Below, one piece after another: positions 11,146 to 20,372 of a DNA stretch of 45,000 nucleotides. The DNA lies in the NCBI GenBank assembly GCA_963575745.1, contig CAUYUJ010003972.1, positions 1-45,000 on the forward strand, given 5' to 3'. The position numbers and the translations under genes were made by a program. Positions within the stretch are counted from its first letter, which is position 1; the number at the start of each line of letters is the position of its first letter. The DNA comes from Prorocentrum cordatum (lineage: Eukaryota; Sar; Dinophyceae; Prorocentrales; Prorocentraceae). The notes below the pieces were generated by a model. That model worked only from the letters and a program-made list of their open reading frames with translations. It did no database searches and was not told where the DNA came from.

Positions 11146-11270
11146 GAAACCTTCCACGAGAAACCCAACCCTGAGACCCCAGGACGTCCACTGATTCTTG
11201 GTGTGGGAACGCCACGCCTTCCATACAAAGACCATCGAAACCCAAGAAGCCCGGTGCTTCTTGGCGCGAG
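11146..11270. repeat. dispersed repeat, copy 1 (direct copy at 44305-44446)
   Basis: It shares GAAACCTTCCAC, CCCAACCCTGAGACCCCAGG, ACGTCCACTGAT and CCATCGAAACCCAAGA with 44305-44446. The two variable segments between these blocks form hairpins in both copies. No frame is evidently favoured. Confidence 0.75.
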
Positions 11271-11461
11271 CCTCCACTCCACTGCATCCACCGCCTGTGG
11301 AGGTCCGCGAAGATCCATTCCCCAGGCGGCGGCTGGGGATCGCCCCCCGCCTCGGACGAGGCCAGCGGAGCGAGCGCGCGAACGACTGAACCAGTGCAGG
11401 ACAGCCGCCCGGGCGTATCCAAGACCAGGTGGAGGAGGCCGTAGCCTCAGGGATCGTCTAC

Positions 11462-11650
11462 TGGCGGCGAGCGAGGGGCGGGAAGAGAGGAGGAGAGGGC
11501 CTCCTCAGAAGGCGGTGGGGCTTCTCAGAAGCCCTCGCGCCTTCGAAGCAGTGTTCTGCGTCTTCGGGGAAGGCTTCGACGACTTCTCAGCAGGCCGGGG
11601 GAATTCCGAGCCTTCTGAAAAGGCCCACCCCTTCTCACTTCCCCCCTCGA
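11462..11650. mobile_element. diverged copy of the 2308-2508 foldback element
   Basis: It begins GGCGGCGAGCGAGGGGCGGG. It shares the AGAAGGCGG, CTTCTCAGAAGCCCTCGCGC and AAGGCCC...CTTCCCCCC segments. Its right terminal arm is interrupted where the GCATCGGCGATGC family begins, at about 11649. Confidence 0.7.
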
Positions 11651-11780
11651 TGCATCGGCGACGCCAGCGCGAAGAAGATCGGGCTCCACATCGAGTCGCA
11701 TCGCCGATACATCGCCGCTGCGGCGCGATCCTCTGACCCCATCTGCTCGGACCCCACCTGGGTGGCCCAGATTTACACAT
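11649..11780. mobile_element. GCATCGGCGATGC-family copy
   Basis: It carries GATGCATCGGCGACG, CGCATCGCCGATACATCG and the conserved right arm (TGCGGCGCGATCCTC...CATCTGCTCGGACCCCACCTGG). It abuts the foldback element to its left, indicating nested or adjacent insertion. Confidence 0.65.
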
Positions 11781-11825
11781 CGCGCAGCGCGATGAGCCAG
11801 CGGAGCGAGTGGGGGGACGTCAGCG

Positions 11826-12052
11826 GGAGGGAGGAGGAGGAGGAGGAGGAGGAGGAGGAGGAGGAGGAGGAGGACGTCGAGGAGGAGGAGGAGGAGGAGG
11901 AGGAGGAGGAGGAGGAGGAGAGAGGAGGAGGAAGGGGTAGGAGGAGGAGGAGGAGGAGGAGGAGGAGGAGGAGGAGGAGGGAGGAGGGAGGAGGAGGAGG
12001 AGGAGGAGGGAGGAGGAGGAGGAGGAGGAGGAGGAGGAGGAGGGAGAGAGGC
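11826..12052. repeat. (GGA)n microsatellite
   Basis: A long polypurine GGA tract with GTC, GAGA and GGTA interruptions. All overlapping open frames are poly-Glu, poly-Arg, poly-Pro or poly-Ser artefacts. Confidence 0.95.
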
Positions 12053-12222
12053 CGTGGAGCAGGGAGAGGGAGGCCGAGGCCGGCGGAGGGAGGCCGAGAG
12101 GCCCGCGGAGCGAGAGGGGGGGGGAGCGAGGGGGGCGGGGCGCGGGCACCCGGCTGCGGCAGGGGCCACGGCGCCCGGGGGGGCCCCCCTGCGGCGCGGG
12201 CGCGGGGGCCCTCGCTCGGAGG
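12053..12222. other. GC-rich spacer
   Basis: A short G-rich stretch (GAGCGAGGGGGGCGGGGC and similar) between a GGA tract and a TIR element. Nothing else seen. Confidence 0.5.
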
Positions 12223-12381
12223 TGGACAGAACCCCCAAGAGTGACACGTCGATCAGTGAATGGTCCGTTCTCGGTGCTCGAGAGGGGCGCCGTGGCCGTC
12301 GTTTTCCAGGCCTGCGCCCGCCAGGTTTGGGCCCCAGGTCGTGTTCACTAAACCACGTTTTACTAAAGGGAGGTCTGTCCA
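12223..12381 (+). mobile_element. 159-bp TIR element, copy A (inverted copy at 43687-43844)
   Basis: It opens TGGACAGAACCCCC and closes with the complement of TGGACAGACCTCCC (12 of 14). The whole length matches the reverse complement of 43687-43844 at an estimated 85-90 per cent by eye. It is non-coding and consistent with a MITE family. Confidence 0.78.
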
Positions 12382-12505
12382 TCCCCGACTCACCGGGGGG
12401 GCGCGAGAGCCCGCACGGCTGCAGCGGGCGGCGTGGCAGCCTCGCTGCGCGCGGGGCGGCGGGGGAGGCATCGAGCCCGGGATCGACAGCAAGCTGTCGC
12501 TGGCA

Positions 12506-12658
12506 ACTGGAGGAGGAGGAGGAGGAGGAGGAGGAGGAGGAGGAGGAAGAGGAGGAGGAGGAGGACGAGGAGGAGGAGGAGGAGGAGGAGGAGGAGGAAG
12601 AGGAGGAGGAGAAGGAGGAGGAGGAGGAAGAGGAGGAAGAGGAGGAGAAGGAGGAGGC
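12506..12658. repeat. (GGA)n microsatellite
   Basis: GGA triplets with GAA and GAC interruptions, then a return to mixed sequence near 12660. Confidence 0.95.
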
Positions 12659-12733
12659 CGCCCAGTTTCACGTCGGCTCACGCGGCTCGCCCTGAAGCGC
12701 GCTTCCCTGTGCTCGTCAGCGTTTTTTTTAGGC

Positions 12734-12758
12734 ATTCCCTACCTAGGCTCTGCCTAGA
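12734..12758. repeat. 25-bp direct repeat, left flank of pentamer array
   Basis: A perfect 25-base match to 13151-13175, starting ATTCCCTACCTAGG. It contains the hairpin CTAGGC-TCT-GCCTAG. Together the copies bracket the 12858-13150 part of the array. Confidence 0.85.
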
Positions 12759-12857
12759 AGGGGTCTTACTCTGTGGGCTTAAAAGGGGCCGGGCAGTGTA
12801 ATGCGCCCCGGGCGGTTCCCCCAGGATCCGCCCCGCGGTTCCCCCAGTTGCATCCCC

Positions 12858-13505
12858 TTAGCTTAGCGTTGCTTATTTCATCTTAGCTTAGCTTAGTTCA
12901 TCTTATATGTGCTTAGTTTCATATTAGCTCAGGTTTATCTTAGCTTAGCTTACCTTCATCTCAGCTTCGCTGAGCTTTAGCATAGCAGAGCACAGCATCG
13001 CATAGCGTAGCGTAGCATCGCGCAGCATAGCATGTCATAGCATAACCAAGCATAGCATAGCATAGCATCGCGCAGCATAGCATAGCATAGCATACCATAA
13101 GATAGCGCAGCACAGCACAGCACAGCATAGCACAGCATAGCATGGGTGTAATTCCCTACCTAGGCTCTGCCTAGAGGGTTAGCTTAGCTCAGCTTAGCTT
13201 AGTTTAGCATAGTGCAGCGCTGCATTAGCATAGCACAGCATAGCCAAACATAGCATAGCATAGCATAGCGCAGCATAGCATGACATAGCATCGCGCAGCT
13301 TAGCATATCATAGCATAGCGTAGCGCAGTTTAGCATATCATAGCATATCATAGCATAGCTTAGCATAGCACAGCGCAGCATGACATAGCATAGCATTGCT
13401 TAGCATATCATAGCATGGCATAGCATAGCGCATCATATCATAGCATAGCACATCATAGCATAACATAGCGCAGCATAGCATGGCATGGCATGGCATGACA
13501 TAGCA
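12858..13505. repeat. AGCTT/AGCAT pentanucleotide array
   Basis: The array starts as CTTAG/TTAGC pentamers (12858-12975) and changes to TAGCA/AGCAT pentamers up to about 13505. It is interrupted once at 13146-13175 by the second copy of the 25-bp flank. Frames reading poly-MLCYA are repeat artefacts. Confidence 0.92.
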
Positions 13506-13887
13506 TAGCAACGAATGCTGCTTTCCTAAGGGCTCCAACTGCTAGGTAGGGTCGAACTGTGGTAATTTGTGCTCGACGCCCGAGCACAAACACATAACAA
13601 ACGGACGACGATGAGGACAACGAATGACAAACGACGATAGACGATTGCGACGAGCGACGACGAAATATAACGAACGAGCGACGACAAGCGAACAACGAGC
13701 GACGACGAACGATGACGCACGACGAAGGGCAAACGACAAGCGACCACGACGACATCGTTCTCCTGTGTGGTAGAGGGCCCCCCGGCGAGCGAGGCCGCTT
13801 GGTAGACGCACCCAAGGAAGGAAATCGAACAGGACAGAGCTGCACTGGAGGAAGAAGAAGAAAAACGACATGAGCAACAAAAACTGT

Positions 13888-14012
13888 TGGAGGTCCGCGC
13901 GGATGCCTTTGAAACCCCTCCCGGGCGCGCGGAGCGCGCGAGGGGCGGCGCCCGAGGCGCCGCCAGCGGACCCCAGCGCAAATCCAAGAAAATCCGCTCG
14001 GAGCGCCAAAAG
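13888..14012. mobile_element. palindromic element, family P copy 2
   Basis: It carries AGGTCCGCGCGGAT, GGGCGCGCGGAGCGCGC, GGCGGCGCCCGAGGCGCCGCC and AAATCCAAGAAAATCCGC, followed by GTTTATGTTT. The left arm is diverged beside the core. Confidence 0.7.
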
Positions 14013-14099
14013 TTTATGTTTGGAGCGTTGTTAGAGCGCGTTCCTTACTTTCGGGGATAATGGGCAACAAAGGGGGGGGGAAGGGGCCAGGGGGGGGGG

Positions 14100-14180
14100 T
14101 ATAGTGTAACGCCTCCCCCCCGCCGTGCGCACGGCGGCAGTGCCTGGAGCGCGCTGGGGGGGAGGGGCGCTACGTTATTA
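14100..14180. mobile_element. 81-bp hairpin element (copy at 42731-42811)
   Basis: The arms TATAGTGTAACGCC-TCCCCCCC and GGGGGGG-AGGGGCGCTACGTTATT pair with small bulges. The loop holds a second hairpin, GCCGTGCGCACGGC. The copy at 42731 is the same length and pairs in the same way. Confidence 0.7.
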
Positions 14181-14255
14181 GGGGAGGGGGAGGGGGGGCC
14201 GGGGGCTATAATGCCTATTATGCCCCGAGCAATAAAGAAACACGCTGCTGCTCGT

Positions 14256-15328
14256 TCCAAGCGGGGGCAAGATAAAGACAACATCGCGCAGAGGGGGAGA
14301 AAAAACGGAACTGAAGAGGGCTGGCGGGTGTGGAGAATGGATCGGGCGCTGCGGCCTTTCCAGAGCGTCCTGGGCCGCCCTGACAATGGTAGTGGCAGTG
14401 GCGATGTAACGCGGCGGAGGGCTTCAAGACTCCATTGCCACACTCTGGCAGGAATGGTCGACCGCGAAAACGGCAGTGAACGCAAACGCTCCATGTGAAA
14501 CCACATGAGAAATTAATGAGCCACGCGGAAAGTCCTTCCCACACCAACGCTGTGACAAATAACAGGCTTAGCCGCCCCGGTACGAAACGAGCAACCCGAA
14601 GCGCGTTGACACGGAACTCAACACGTAGATTGAAAACGCGCGCTTGGCGCAAGACGCTCGCAAAAACGTGGGCCAACACGTTGCGCCAACACGCAGCGCG
14701 TGAACACAGACATTTTGAACACGGCGCGCGTTTCCTCTGAAAACGCGCGTACCAGGGCAGCTAAGACAGCAAGCCAGTCCTTAAAAGGCTCTGGAAACGA
14801 CGGAAGGACCGTTTCGTTCAGCGATTCCAAAACATGTACCTTGACCTTGCAAGCTGTTTTAAAAACAACAGCCGGAAACGGCACAAGAAACCTGCTCCAG
14901 AATTGGAAGAGGAGACGGGGCCGGACAACAAAACGGCGACGGAGCCGGCAAACAAACGGCGACGGAACCTGCAAAGACACGGCAAAACGGAACCGGCAAC
15001 AAAACGGCCCTGTCGTTTCCAGGGCCCGCCAAGGGCCCCTCTACATCAGAATGAGAAGGGGCATAGCGGCCCCACCCGTGTCCCTGGGCACCAGTGGCCG
15101 CAGGGAGCGGGGGCGGCCCTCGGGGGCCTCACTTGCGAGGCAGGCTCGAGGGCGACCCGTGGGGGCCACAAACTGTGGGGACCACGCGCGGGGGGCAACC
15201 CCAGGGGCCCCGCGCGGGGGGGGGCGCTGCTTGGGGGCCACGCTCGGGCAGCACTTGGAAACCGCGCGCGACGGCCGCGCCGGGGGAAGCTACACCCCAG
15301 GGAGCACGCTGCGTGGGTGGCGACATCC
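14256..15328. other. no gene seen; AACGGCGACGGAACC-like degenerate repeats
   Basis: The A- and C-rich stretch 14500-15010 repeats AAACGCGC and CAACAAAACGGCGACGGA-like units. 15060-15300 is rich in GGGGGCCAC/CCCGCGCGGGG blocks. Open frames of 95-244 codons carry no domain. Confidence 0.45.
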
Positions 15329-15333
15329 GAATT

Positions 15334-15374
15334 CCTCCTCCTCCTCCTCCTCCTCCTCCTCCTCCTCCTCCTCC

Positions 15375-15429
<55 letters not shown>

Positions 15430-15526
15430 CCTGAACCAACTATTCCTCCTCCTCCTCCTCCTCCTCCTCCTCCTCCTCCTCCTCCTCCTCCTCATCATCA
15501 TCACCCACCACCACCATCATCAGCAC

Positions 15527-15586
<60 letters not shown>

Positions 15587-15655
15587 CATCACCACCATCA
15601 CCATCATCACCATCATCATCATCAGCATCATCATCATCCCCTACCCCCGCCAACC
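15334..15655. repeat. (CCT)n then (CAT)n compound microsatellite
   Basis: CTC/CCT triplets, CAT triplets, a short unique bridge (15428-15445), a second CTC block, then CAT/CAC triplets. It resembles the compound array at 1-1005. Confidence 0.95.
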
Positions 15656-16135
15656 ATCAATGCCCCTGAATCCAGTGGAGGCGAGGGTTCGGAATTCCCC
15701 GCCGACGCGCACGCCCGCGCTCCTTCCTGCCCAAACTCTGGTCCGCAGGCGCGGCGGGGCGCCGCCTACGAATCCGGCCAGGGGGCCCGCCTCTGAAATG
15801 GCATGGGCGAGACCGCGCGGGGCATTCTGGACTCGCTGAGCGAGACCGCGCGCGTGACAGGGGCGCGGTGCGTCTGGCCGCGGTGGCCGCTGAGGCCACG
15901 CCGCGCCCCCCCATCCAAGAAGAGCGGGCCCCCTAGTTAGAGACGGCCGTATTTTCAGGGTGCGCGACAAGGATGGAAGGGGCCTTGGACGCCCATCCCC
16001 GAGGCCTCTCAAGCGGGGCGCGGCCACAGAAAGTGGCCAAGGATGCACCGAAGAGGCAAGGATGCAAGGGTGCCCTTGGGAAGGTTGGCAGCCTGGCGAA
16101 AGCGCCCCCACCTTGCGGCCGCCGCCCTGCGCCCT
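15656..16135. other. no gene seen
   Basis: About 480 bases of GC-rich sequence between two microsatellites. Small open frames on both strands lack domains. Confidence 0.5.
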
Positions 16136-16823
16136 CCCGGGGGAGGGAGGGGGAGGGAGGAGGGGGAGGAGGAGGAGGAAGAGAAGGAGGAGGACGAGGC
16201 GGAGAGAGGAGGAGGAGGGGAGGAGGAGGAGGAGAGGGAGGAGGAGGAGGAGGAGGAGGAGGAGGAGGAGGAGGAGGAGGAGAAGGAAGAGAAGAAGGAA
16301 GAGGGGGGAGTGAGGAGGAGGTGGCGGAGGAGGAGGAGGAGGAGAAGGAGAAGGAGAGGGAGGAAGAAGAGGGAGGAGGAAGAGGGAGGAGCGAGGAGAA
16401 GGAGGAGGAGGAGGAGGAATAAGAAGAAGAAGAGGAGGGAGGAGGGAGGAGGGAGGAGGAGGGGAGGAGGGAGGAGGGAGGAGGGAGGGAGGGAGGGAGG
16501 GAGGGAGGAGACGGAGGAGGAGGAGGGAGGAGGAGGAGGGGGAGGAGAGGAGGAGGAGGAGGAGGAGGAGGAGGAGGAGGAGGGAGGAGGCGCAGGAGGA
16601 GGAGGGAGGGAGGGCGGGGGGGAGGGAGGGAGGGAGGGATGGAGGGAGGGAGGGAGGGAGGGAGGGAGGGAGGAGGGAGGGAGGGGGGAGGAGGGAGGGA
16701 GGGAGGGAGGGGAGGGAGGAGGAGAGGAGACGAGCGTAGGAGGGAAGGAGGGAGGGAGGAAGGGAGGGGGGAGGGGAGGGAGGAGGAGGAGGAGGAGGAG
16801 GAGGAGGAGGAGGAGGAGGAGAC
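16136..16823. repeat. (GGA)n/(GGGA)n polypurine tract, ~690 bp
   Basis: The longest purine tract in the window, mixing GGA and GGGA units with scattered GCG, ACG and TGG. Very long frames on both strands here (poly-Glu/Gly or poly-Ser/Pro) are artefacts. Confidence 0.96.
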
Positions 16824-17035
16824 GAGCGCAGGAGGGAGTCCTCGGTCCTCGCCTACCCTGCAAGCCCCAGGGCCCCTCGGCCCGGGGAGCGAGGCCCGCA
16901 GCGGGCGGCTGCCCTGCCCCGAGGACGCCGCAGTGGGGCGCCGCGAGGGCGCCGACGGGCGGCGGCGCACGGGCGCACACTCTCGGGGGGAGACGAGGCA
17001 CTCCCACCAGAGCAGGGATACGGAGGGGAAGCGGG
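16824..17035. other. spacer between polypurine tract and LINE remnant
   Basis: GC-rich sequence with no recognisable feature. It marks the approximate 5' truncation point of the LINE remnant that follows. Confidence 0.4.
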
Positions 17036-17997
17036 GAGGCAGTACGCAGAAGCAGAGCGCGCCTGACCAAGCTGCTGCCGCGGCACGCCCAAACGATTGA
17101 GCGGCCGGACTGGGACCTCATTATGCAGCTCTTGCGGCGATGTCCGTGTGCGTGGGCGTGGGCTGCTGTGAGGACCTGGATGGACGCCTGGATGGCATCG
17201 GCTCGTATCCTTCATCCCCTCGGTCAGCGACAATGCGCATATGGTTGTCATGCTCGTGATTATTTGGCTCATTATGTGCGCTGCCGACCGATGCATGTGG
17301 CACTCCGTCGGGCTCTCGCGCGTCCGTTTCCTCTCCGAGTTCTCAGACGGTGGGGCTTGTGGGCCCCCAGGCTCGAGGATTACTCCTTGTTGGCCGCTGC
17401 GTACGCGATGTACAATCAGACAAAGCTGATCGCCAACTGGCCTCTGACGTCAAACTTGATTGACTCGTGCGCATTGGCTGGTGTGCGTTCGATGATGATG
17501 GCGAAACCTGACCAGCTGACGGATGCTAGGCGGGTGCGATTTCGACGGCGGGACTGGCACGTCCCCCATGCGAGCCCAGGTTTGGATGAATACTCTTCAA
17601 CGTCGAGCTCGGATTCCTCAGGTTCGTCTTCCATGTGCCCTGCAGTTGCGGTCTCGTCCACGGGCTCTGCCTGCTCCGCTCTCTCATCGTCGTTGGCGCC
17701 GCGGTCACGTCCTTCCTCTGTGCCTGGGTCTGCGACGGCGTCTCCCAGACTGACGCCAGTGCTTGCGCCATCTCCACGGGATGAGAGTGCACCGAGATTG
17801 CCACTGTTTGCAGTGAGAGCGGATGGAGTGCGCTGCAGGGTCCTGATACTGATGGTTTTGAGTTGCTTCCTGAGACCCCCGGTCAGCCTTCTAGTGCTTC
17901 TAATCCTTCGTTGCGCCACCCCTCTCCCATTTCTCACTCTGTGTCTTCCCGTCTCCCTCCTGCTGATCTGCCTGCGCACTCGATCTCCCCCGCCCCG
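17036..17997 (+). pseudogene. LINE reverse-transcriptase C-terminal remnant
   Basis: I read the plus-strand frame from about 17044 as the tail of a non-LTR retrotransposon pol protein. It shows a Cys-x3-Cys-x7-His-x3-Cys cluster (17234-17284; CAYGC then HYVRC). Helical sequence rich in Leu, Ala and Arg follows (ARRLRRWGLW-type), up to about 17500, and then a Ser-rich stretch. Such Cys/His clusters near the C-terminus are common in LINE ORF2 proteins. There is no reverse-transcriptase core upstream; the frame runs into a GGA microsatellite, so the copy is 5'-truncated as LINEs often are. After about 17860 the more protein-like frame shifts (PETPGQPSSASNPSLRHPSP), and at 18008 another GGA tract begins. 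It lies on the strand opposite to the large element and its tail has a different motif, so it is a separate family. Identification is by motif and general resemblance only. Confidence 0.55.
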
Positions 17998-18007
17998 TCC
18001 TTCGCTC

Positions 18008-18125
18008 CGAGGAGGAGGAGGAGGAGGAGGAGGAGGGGGAGGAGGAGGAGGAGGAGGGGGGAGGAGGAGGAGGAGGAGGAGGAGGAGGAGGAGGAGGAGG
18101 AGGAGGAGGAGGAGGAGGAGGAGGG
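18008..18125. repeat. (GGA)n microsatellite
   Basis: A near-pure GGA tract directly after the LINE remnant. Confidence 0.95.
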
Positions 18126-18574
18126 AGGCTCTTGACTGCACTTGGCTCGTTGCAAGTAGCTTGAGCTGGGTGGCCGAGGTCGGCCAGGCGGCAGACAGAG
18201 CCCGCCTAGCGGGCACAGCACAGGTTCTCCGCTCCTGGTCCGTCCGCAGGCAAAAGCGATTCTTCGCCATTGGACCTGCATGATGGGCGGGGGAGGCATT
18301 GGCACCGAGGGGGAGGGAGAGGGAATGATAAGAAGAGAGGGGATCGGTGCCGTGCGAGAAACACTGAGCGCGCCATCTAGGCGTTGCCCTATGCGGGCAG
18401 CGCTGAAAGACCGAGAGCAGCAGAGCTGGCCTCAGGGACGGCCATCTGGGAGCATGGCTTAGCCATGGAAATGAGCGGGATGAGTAGGAAGAGGGCCAAA
18501 ATGGCCTTGCCGCGCTGCATGGCGGCCGTGGCGGAGCGGACCAGGAGGGAGAGGCCGGCGTTGCCGCCAAGAGT
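18126..18574. other. no gene seen
   Basis: About 450 bases between a microsatellite and the tail of the large retroelement. Part of it may be the element's 3' end, but I cannot place the terminus. Confidence 0.4.
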
Positions 18575-19103
18575 CTAGGAAGCCCCATCGGTAACGCACG
18601 TGACCGGAAAAGGGGGCAGGTGAGAGAGCGCCCGTGCTGTGCTGGGCGTCTTGGAGTAAACGTGGTAAGAGGGGAGGGATGAACATAAGGGAGGAAAAGG
18701 GATGATCTTGTCCAGCCAAGCAGCGCTAGGGCGCGATAGCTGTCAGTAGAGGTACTCCCCTCTGACGGCCAGCATTAGCCGATAATTGCTCGGCAGGTGG
18801 GATGTACTGAGGCGGCATCTTTCCGTGGCCGCAAGCCAGGAGACTAGGAAGCCCCATCGGTTACGCATGTGACCGGAAAGGGGGCAGGTGAGAGAGCGCC
18901 TGTGCTGTGCTGCTTGGCTTGGTGTAAACGTGGTAAGAGGGGAGGGAAGAACATATGGGAGGGAGAGGGATTATCTTGCCAAGCCAAGCAACACTAGGGC
19001 GCGATAGCTGTCCGTAGAGGTACGCACCTCTGATGGGCAGCCTTAGCCGAGAGTTACTCGGCGGGTGGGATGTGCTGCGGCGGCAATTTTGCTTGCCGCA
19101 GTA
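18575..19103 (-). repeat. tandem duplication, 269-bp unit x2, in retroelement tail
   Basis: CTAGGAAGCCCCATCGG begins at 18575 and again at 18844, and the two units stay aligned to about 19103 with scattered substitutions. Each has two short stems: AGAGGT...ACCTCT, and GCCGAG...CTCGGC with a 5-6 base loop, as at 19048-19064 in the second copy. It is non-coding and belongs to the 3' region of the minus-strand element or to an adjacent repeat. Confidence 0.85.
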
Positions 19104-19105
19104 TC

Positions 19106-19816
19106 GACTCAGCCGTGGCGAGTCTGCGAATTGCGCTGTGAGCATTGCTCTGACCGCTCTGCTGGTAGCGAGGCTGCTCAAAAGTGTCGCTTTGGCCTGG
19201 CCGCACTGCTGCGGCAAGAATGTGTGAAACTAGAGACTGGTACTGGCTACAGCTCTTGCAGCTGGCCCGCCCTCTGGATGGGGCTGAAGAAAAGATCTGA
19301 AGGGCCCGCTGCGACGAGACTATAGGACAGCTCGGCCGACCTTAGATTGGAGCCGCATAGCTCCTCGCTGGTGAATTACGGTACGTGTGGCTGGCTAGGG
19401 CTATCTAGGTGGTGGGCTGCCGATATAAGCAGAGACTAGGGTATTAGGCTAGCCCACCACCTATGAAGACTCAGCCGTGGCGAGTCTGCGAATTGAGCTG
19501 TGAGCATTAGCTGTCCGCTCTTCTGGTAGCGGGGCCAACTAAAAGTGTCGCGTTGGATGCACTAGTGCGGCAGAAAGGTGTGAAGCTGGAGACTGGTGCT
19601 GACTACGACTTTGCAGCGGGCCTTTGGCATGGGGCTAAATGAAAGAATAGCTGGGCCCACTGCGACGGGATTGCAGGTCGGCTCAGCCGATCCTAAATTG
19701 GAGCAACACGGCTCTCCAGCTGTAAACATTTGGGTCGTGTGGCTGGCTGGGGCTGTCTAGGTGGTGGGCTGCCGTGGTGAACCGAGACTAGAGTATTAGG
19801 CTAGCCCACCACCTAT
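19106..19816 (-). repeat. tandem duplication, 362-bp unit x2, with 13-bp hairpin
   Basis: GACTCAGCCGTGGCGAGTCT starts at 19106 and at 19468; the units align to about 19816 with clear divergence. Near the end of each unit TAGGTGGTGGGCT pairs exactly with AGCCCACCACCTA across about 30 bases (19412-19463 and the equivalent at 19758-19815). The stem is perfect in both copies although the loop sequence differs. Confidence 0.87.
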
Positions 19817-19885
19817 TATTTGCGCCAAGGTCGCCCTTGTCGACCTTGGATGGCGCCGGCTGGGAGGTAGCACGCTAGGGCCCGC

Positions 19886-20275
19886 TCATGCACCGCGCGG
19901 CTGCCGCGCGGCCGCCGCCGCCGCCGCTCGCGCCCGGGCCTCCAGCAGCATGGGCTCGACCTCTGAGATGGTCGCCAGGCCTGGAGCCTCTATCCATTCC
20001 CAGTCCCAAGTTTCGACGACCTGGCCGTTGATGACGTCGAGGGACTTGAGCTTCCACACGAACGGGTAGAGCATGCCGTTTGGCATCTTCCATTCGCCAG
20101 GGTACGTAGCTGGCCACCATTTCTTGAACTCCCTGTTGGCGGCAATGTACTGGGAGCCCTGCCATGCCGAGCCCGAGTACGTGTCGCCTGATAGGCCGAC
20201 GAACTCGGCCGCGGCCTCCTGCGGGGGCGTGGCCCCCTCAGCCGCCGCCGAAGCGCGCCCGACCGCAGGAACCAT
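19886..20275 (-). CDS. ORF6, unknown protein of the retroelement (~129 aa)
   Basis: I do not recognise this protein. The start at 20275 is chosen because it sits in a good context (GCAGCCATGG) 16 bases after a long pyrimidine run ending CTCTCAG. The same frame is open further upstream with another ATG at 20350. The sequence has an Ala-rich N-terminus, a middle part rich in Trp and aromatic residues (KKWWPATYPGEWKMPNGM, then WDWEWIEAPG), and an Ala/Arg-rich end. The middle part has the varied composition of a real folded domain, unlike the other two frames. It is the last frame of the minus-strand series, about 100 bases after the stop of ORF5. The alternative is that it is the continuation of ORF5 through a frame change. 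Confidence 0.55.
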   Translation of the reverse strand: MVPAVGRASAAAEGATPPQEAAAEFVGLSGDTYSGSAWQGSQYIAANREFKKWWPATYPGEWKMPNGMLYPFVWKLKSLDVINGQVVETWDWEWIEAPGLATISEVEPMLLEARARAAAAAAARQPRGA

Positions 20276-20330
20276 GGCTGCGCTGCGCGCTCTGAGAGGA
20301 GGGGGAGTGCGGAAGGAGCGAAAAGAAGTA
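20276..20330 (-). promoter_or_regulatory. candidate splice acceptor before ORF6
   Basis: On the minus strand a run of about 35 mostly pyrimidines ends CCTCTCAG at 20292-20294, with the ATG 16 bases further on. This fits a cis- or trans-splice acceptor. It is inference from sequence only. Confidence 0.4.
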
Positions 20331-20372
20331 GCCCATAAGCCAACGGCCATATATGAGTGAAACCTAGCTGGC

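Larger units (their letters stand above)
13575..14255. repeat. segmental duplication, copy 1 (copy 2 at 42298-42890)
   Basis: It is collinear with 42298-42890. The order is a CGA-rich stretch (GACGCCCGAGCAC...), a GTAGACGCACCC/GGAAATCGAACAGG module, the family P palindrome, an 81-bp TATAATGTAACGCC hairpin, and a tail GGCCGGGGGCTATAATGCC. The whole composite, not one element, was copied. Confidence 0.85.

Noticed and set aside
12961-13538. Cys/Met-rich MLCYAM frames that could suggest a repeat protein
   Set aside because: Produced by the AGCAT pentamer array.
15933-17121. Ser/Pro/Leu-rich minus-strand frames
   Set aside because: Reverse reading of the polypurine tract.
16043-18283. 746-codon plus-strand open frame as one gene
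   Set aside because: Most of it is a GGA microsatellite; only the LINE tail between about 17044 and 17860 looks like protein.
18485-18510. GGCCAAAATGGCC as a relict dinoflagellate spliced-leader sequence
   Set aside because: Only the central palindrome resembles it; the rest of the 22-base leader is absent. No leader copy was found by eye anywhere in the window.
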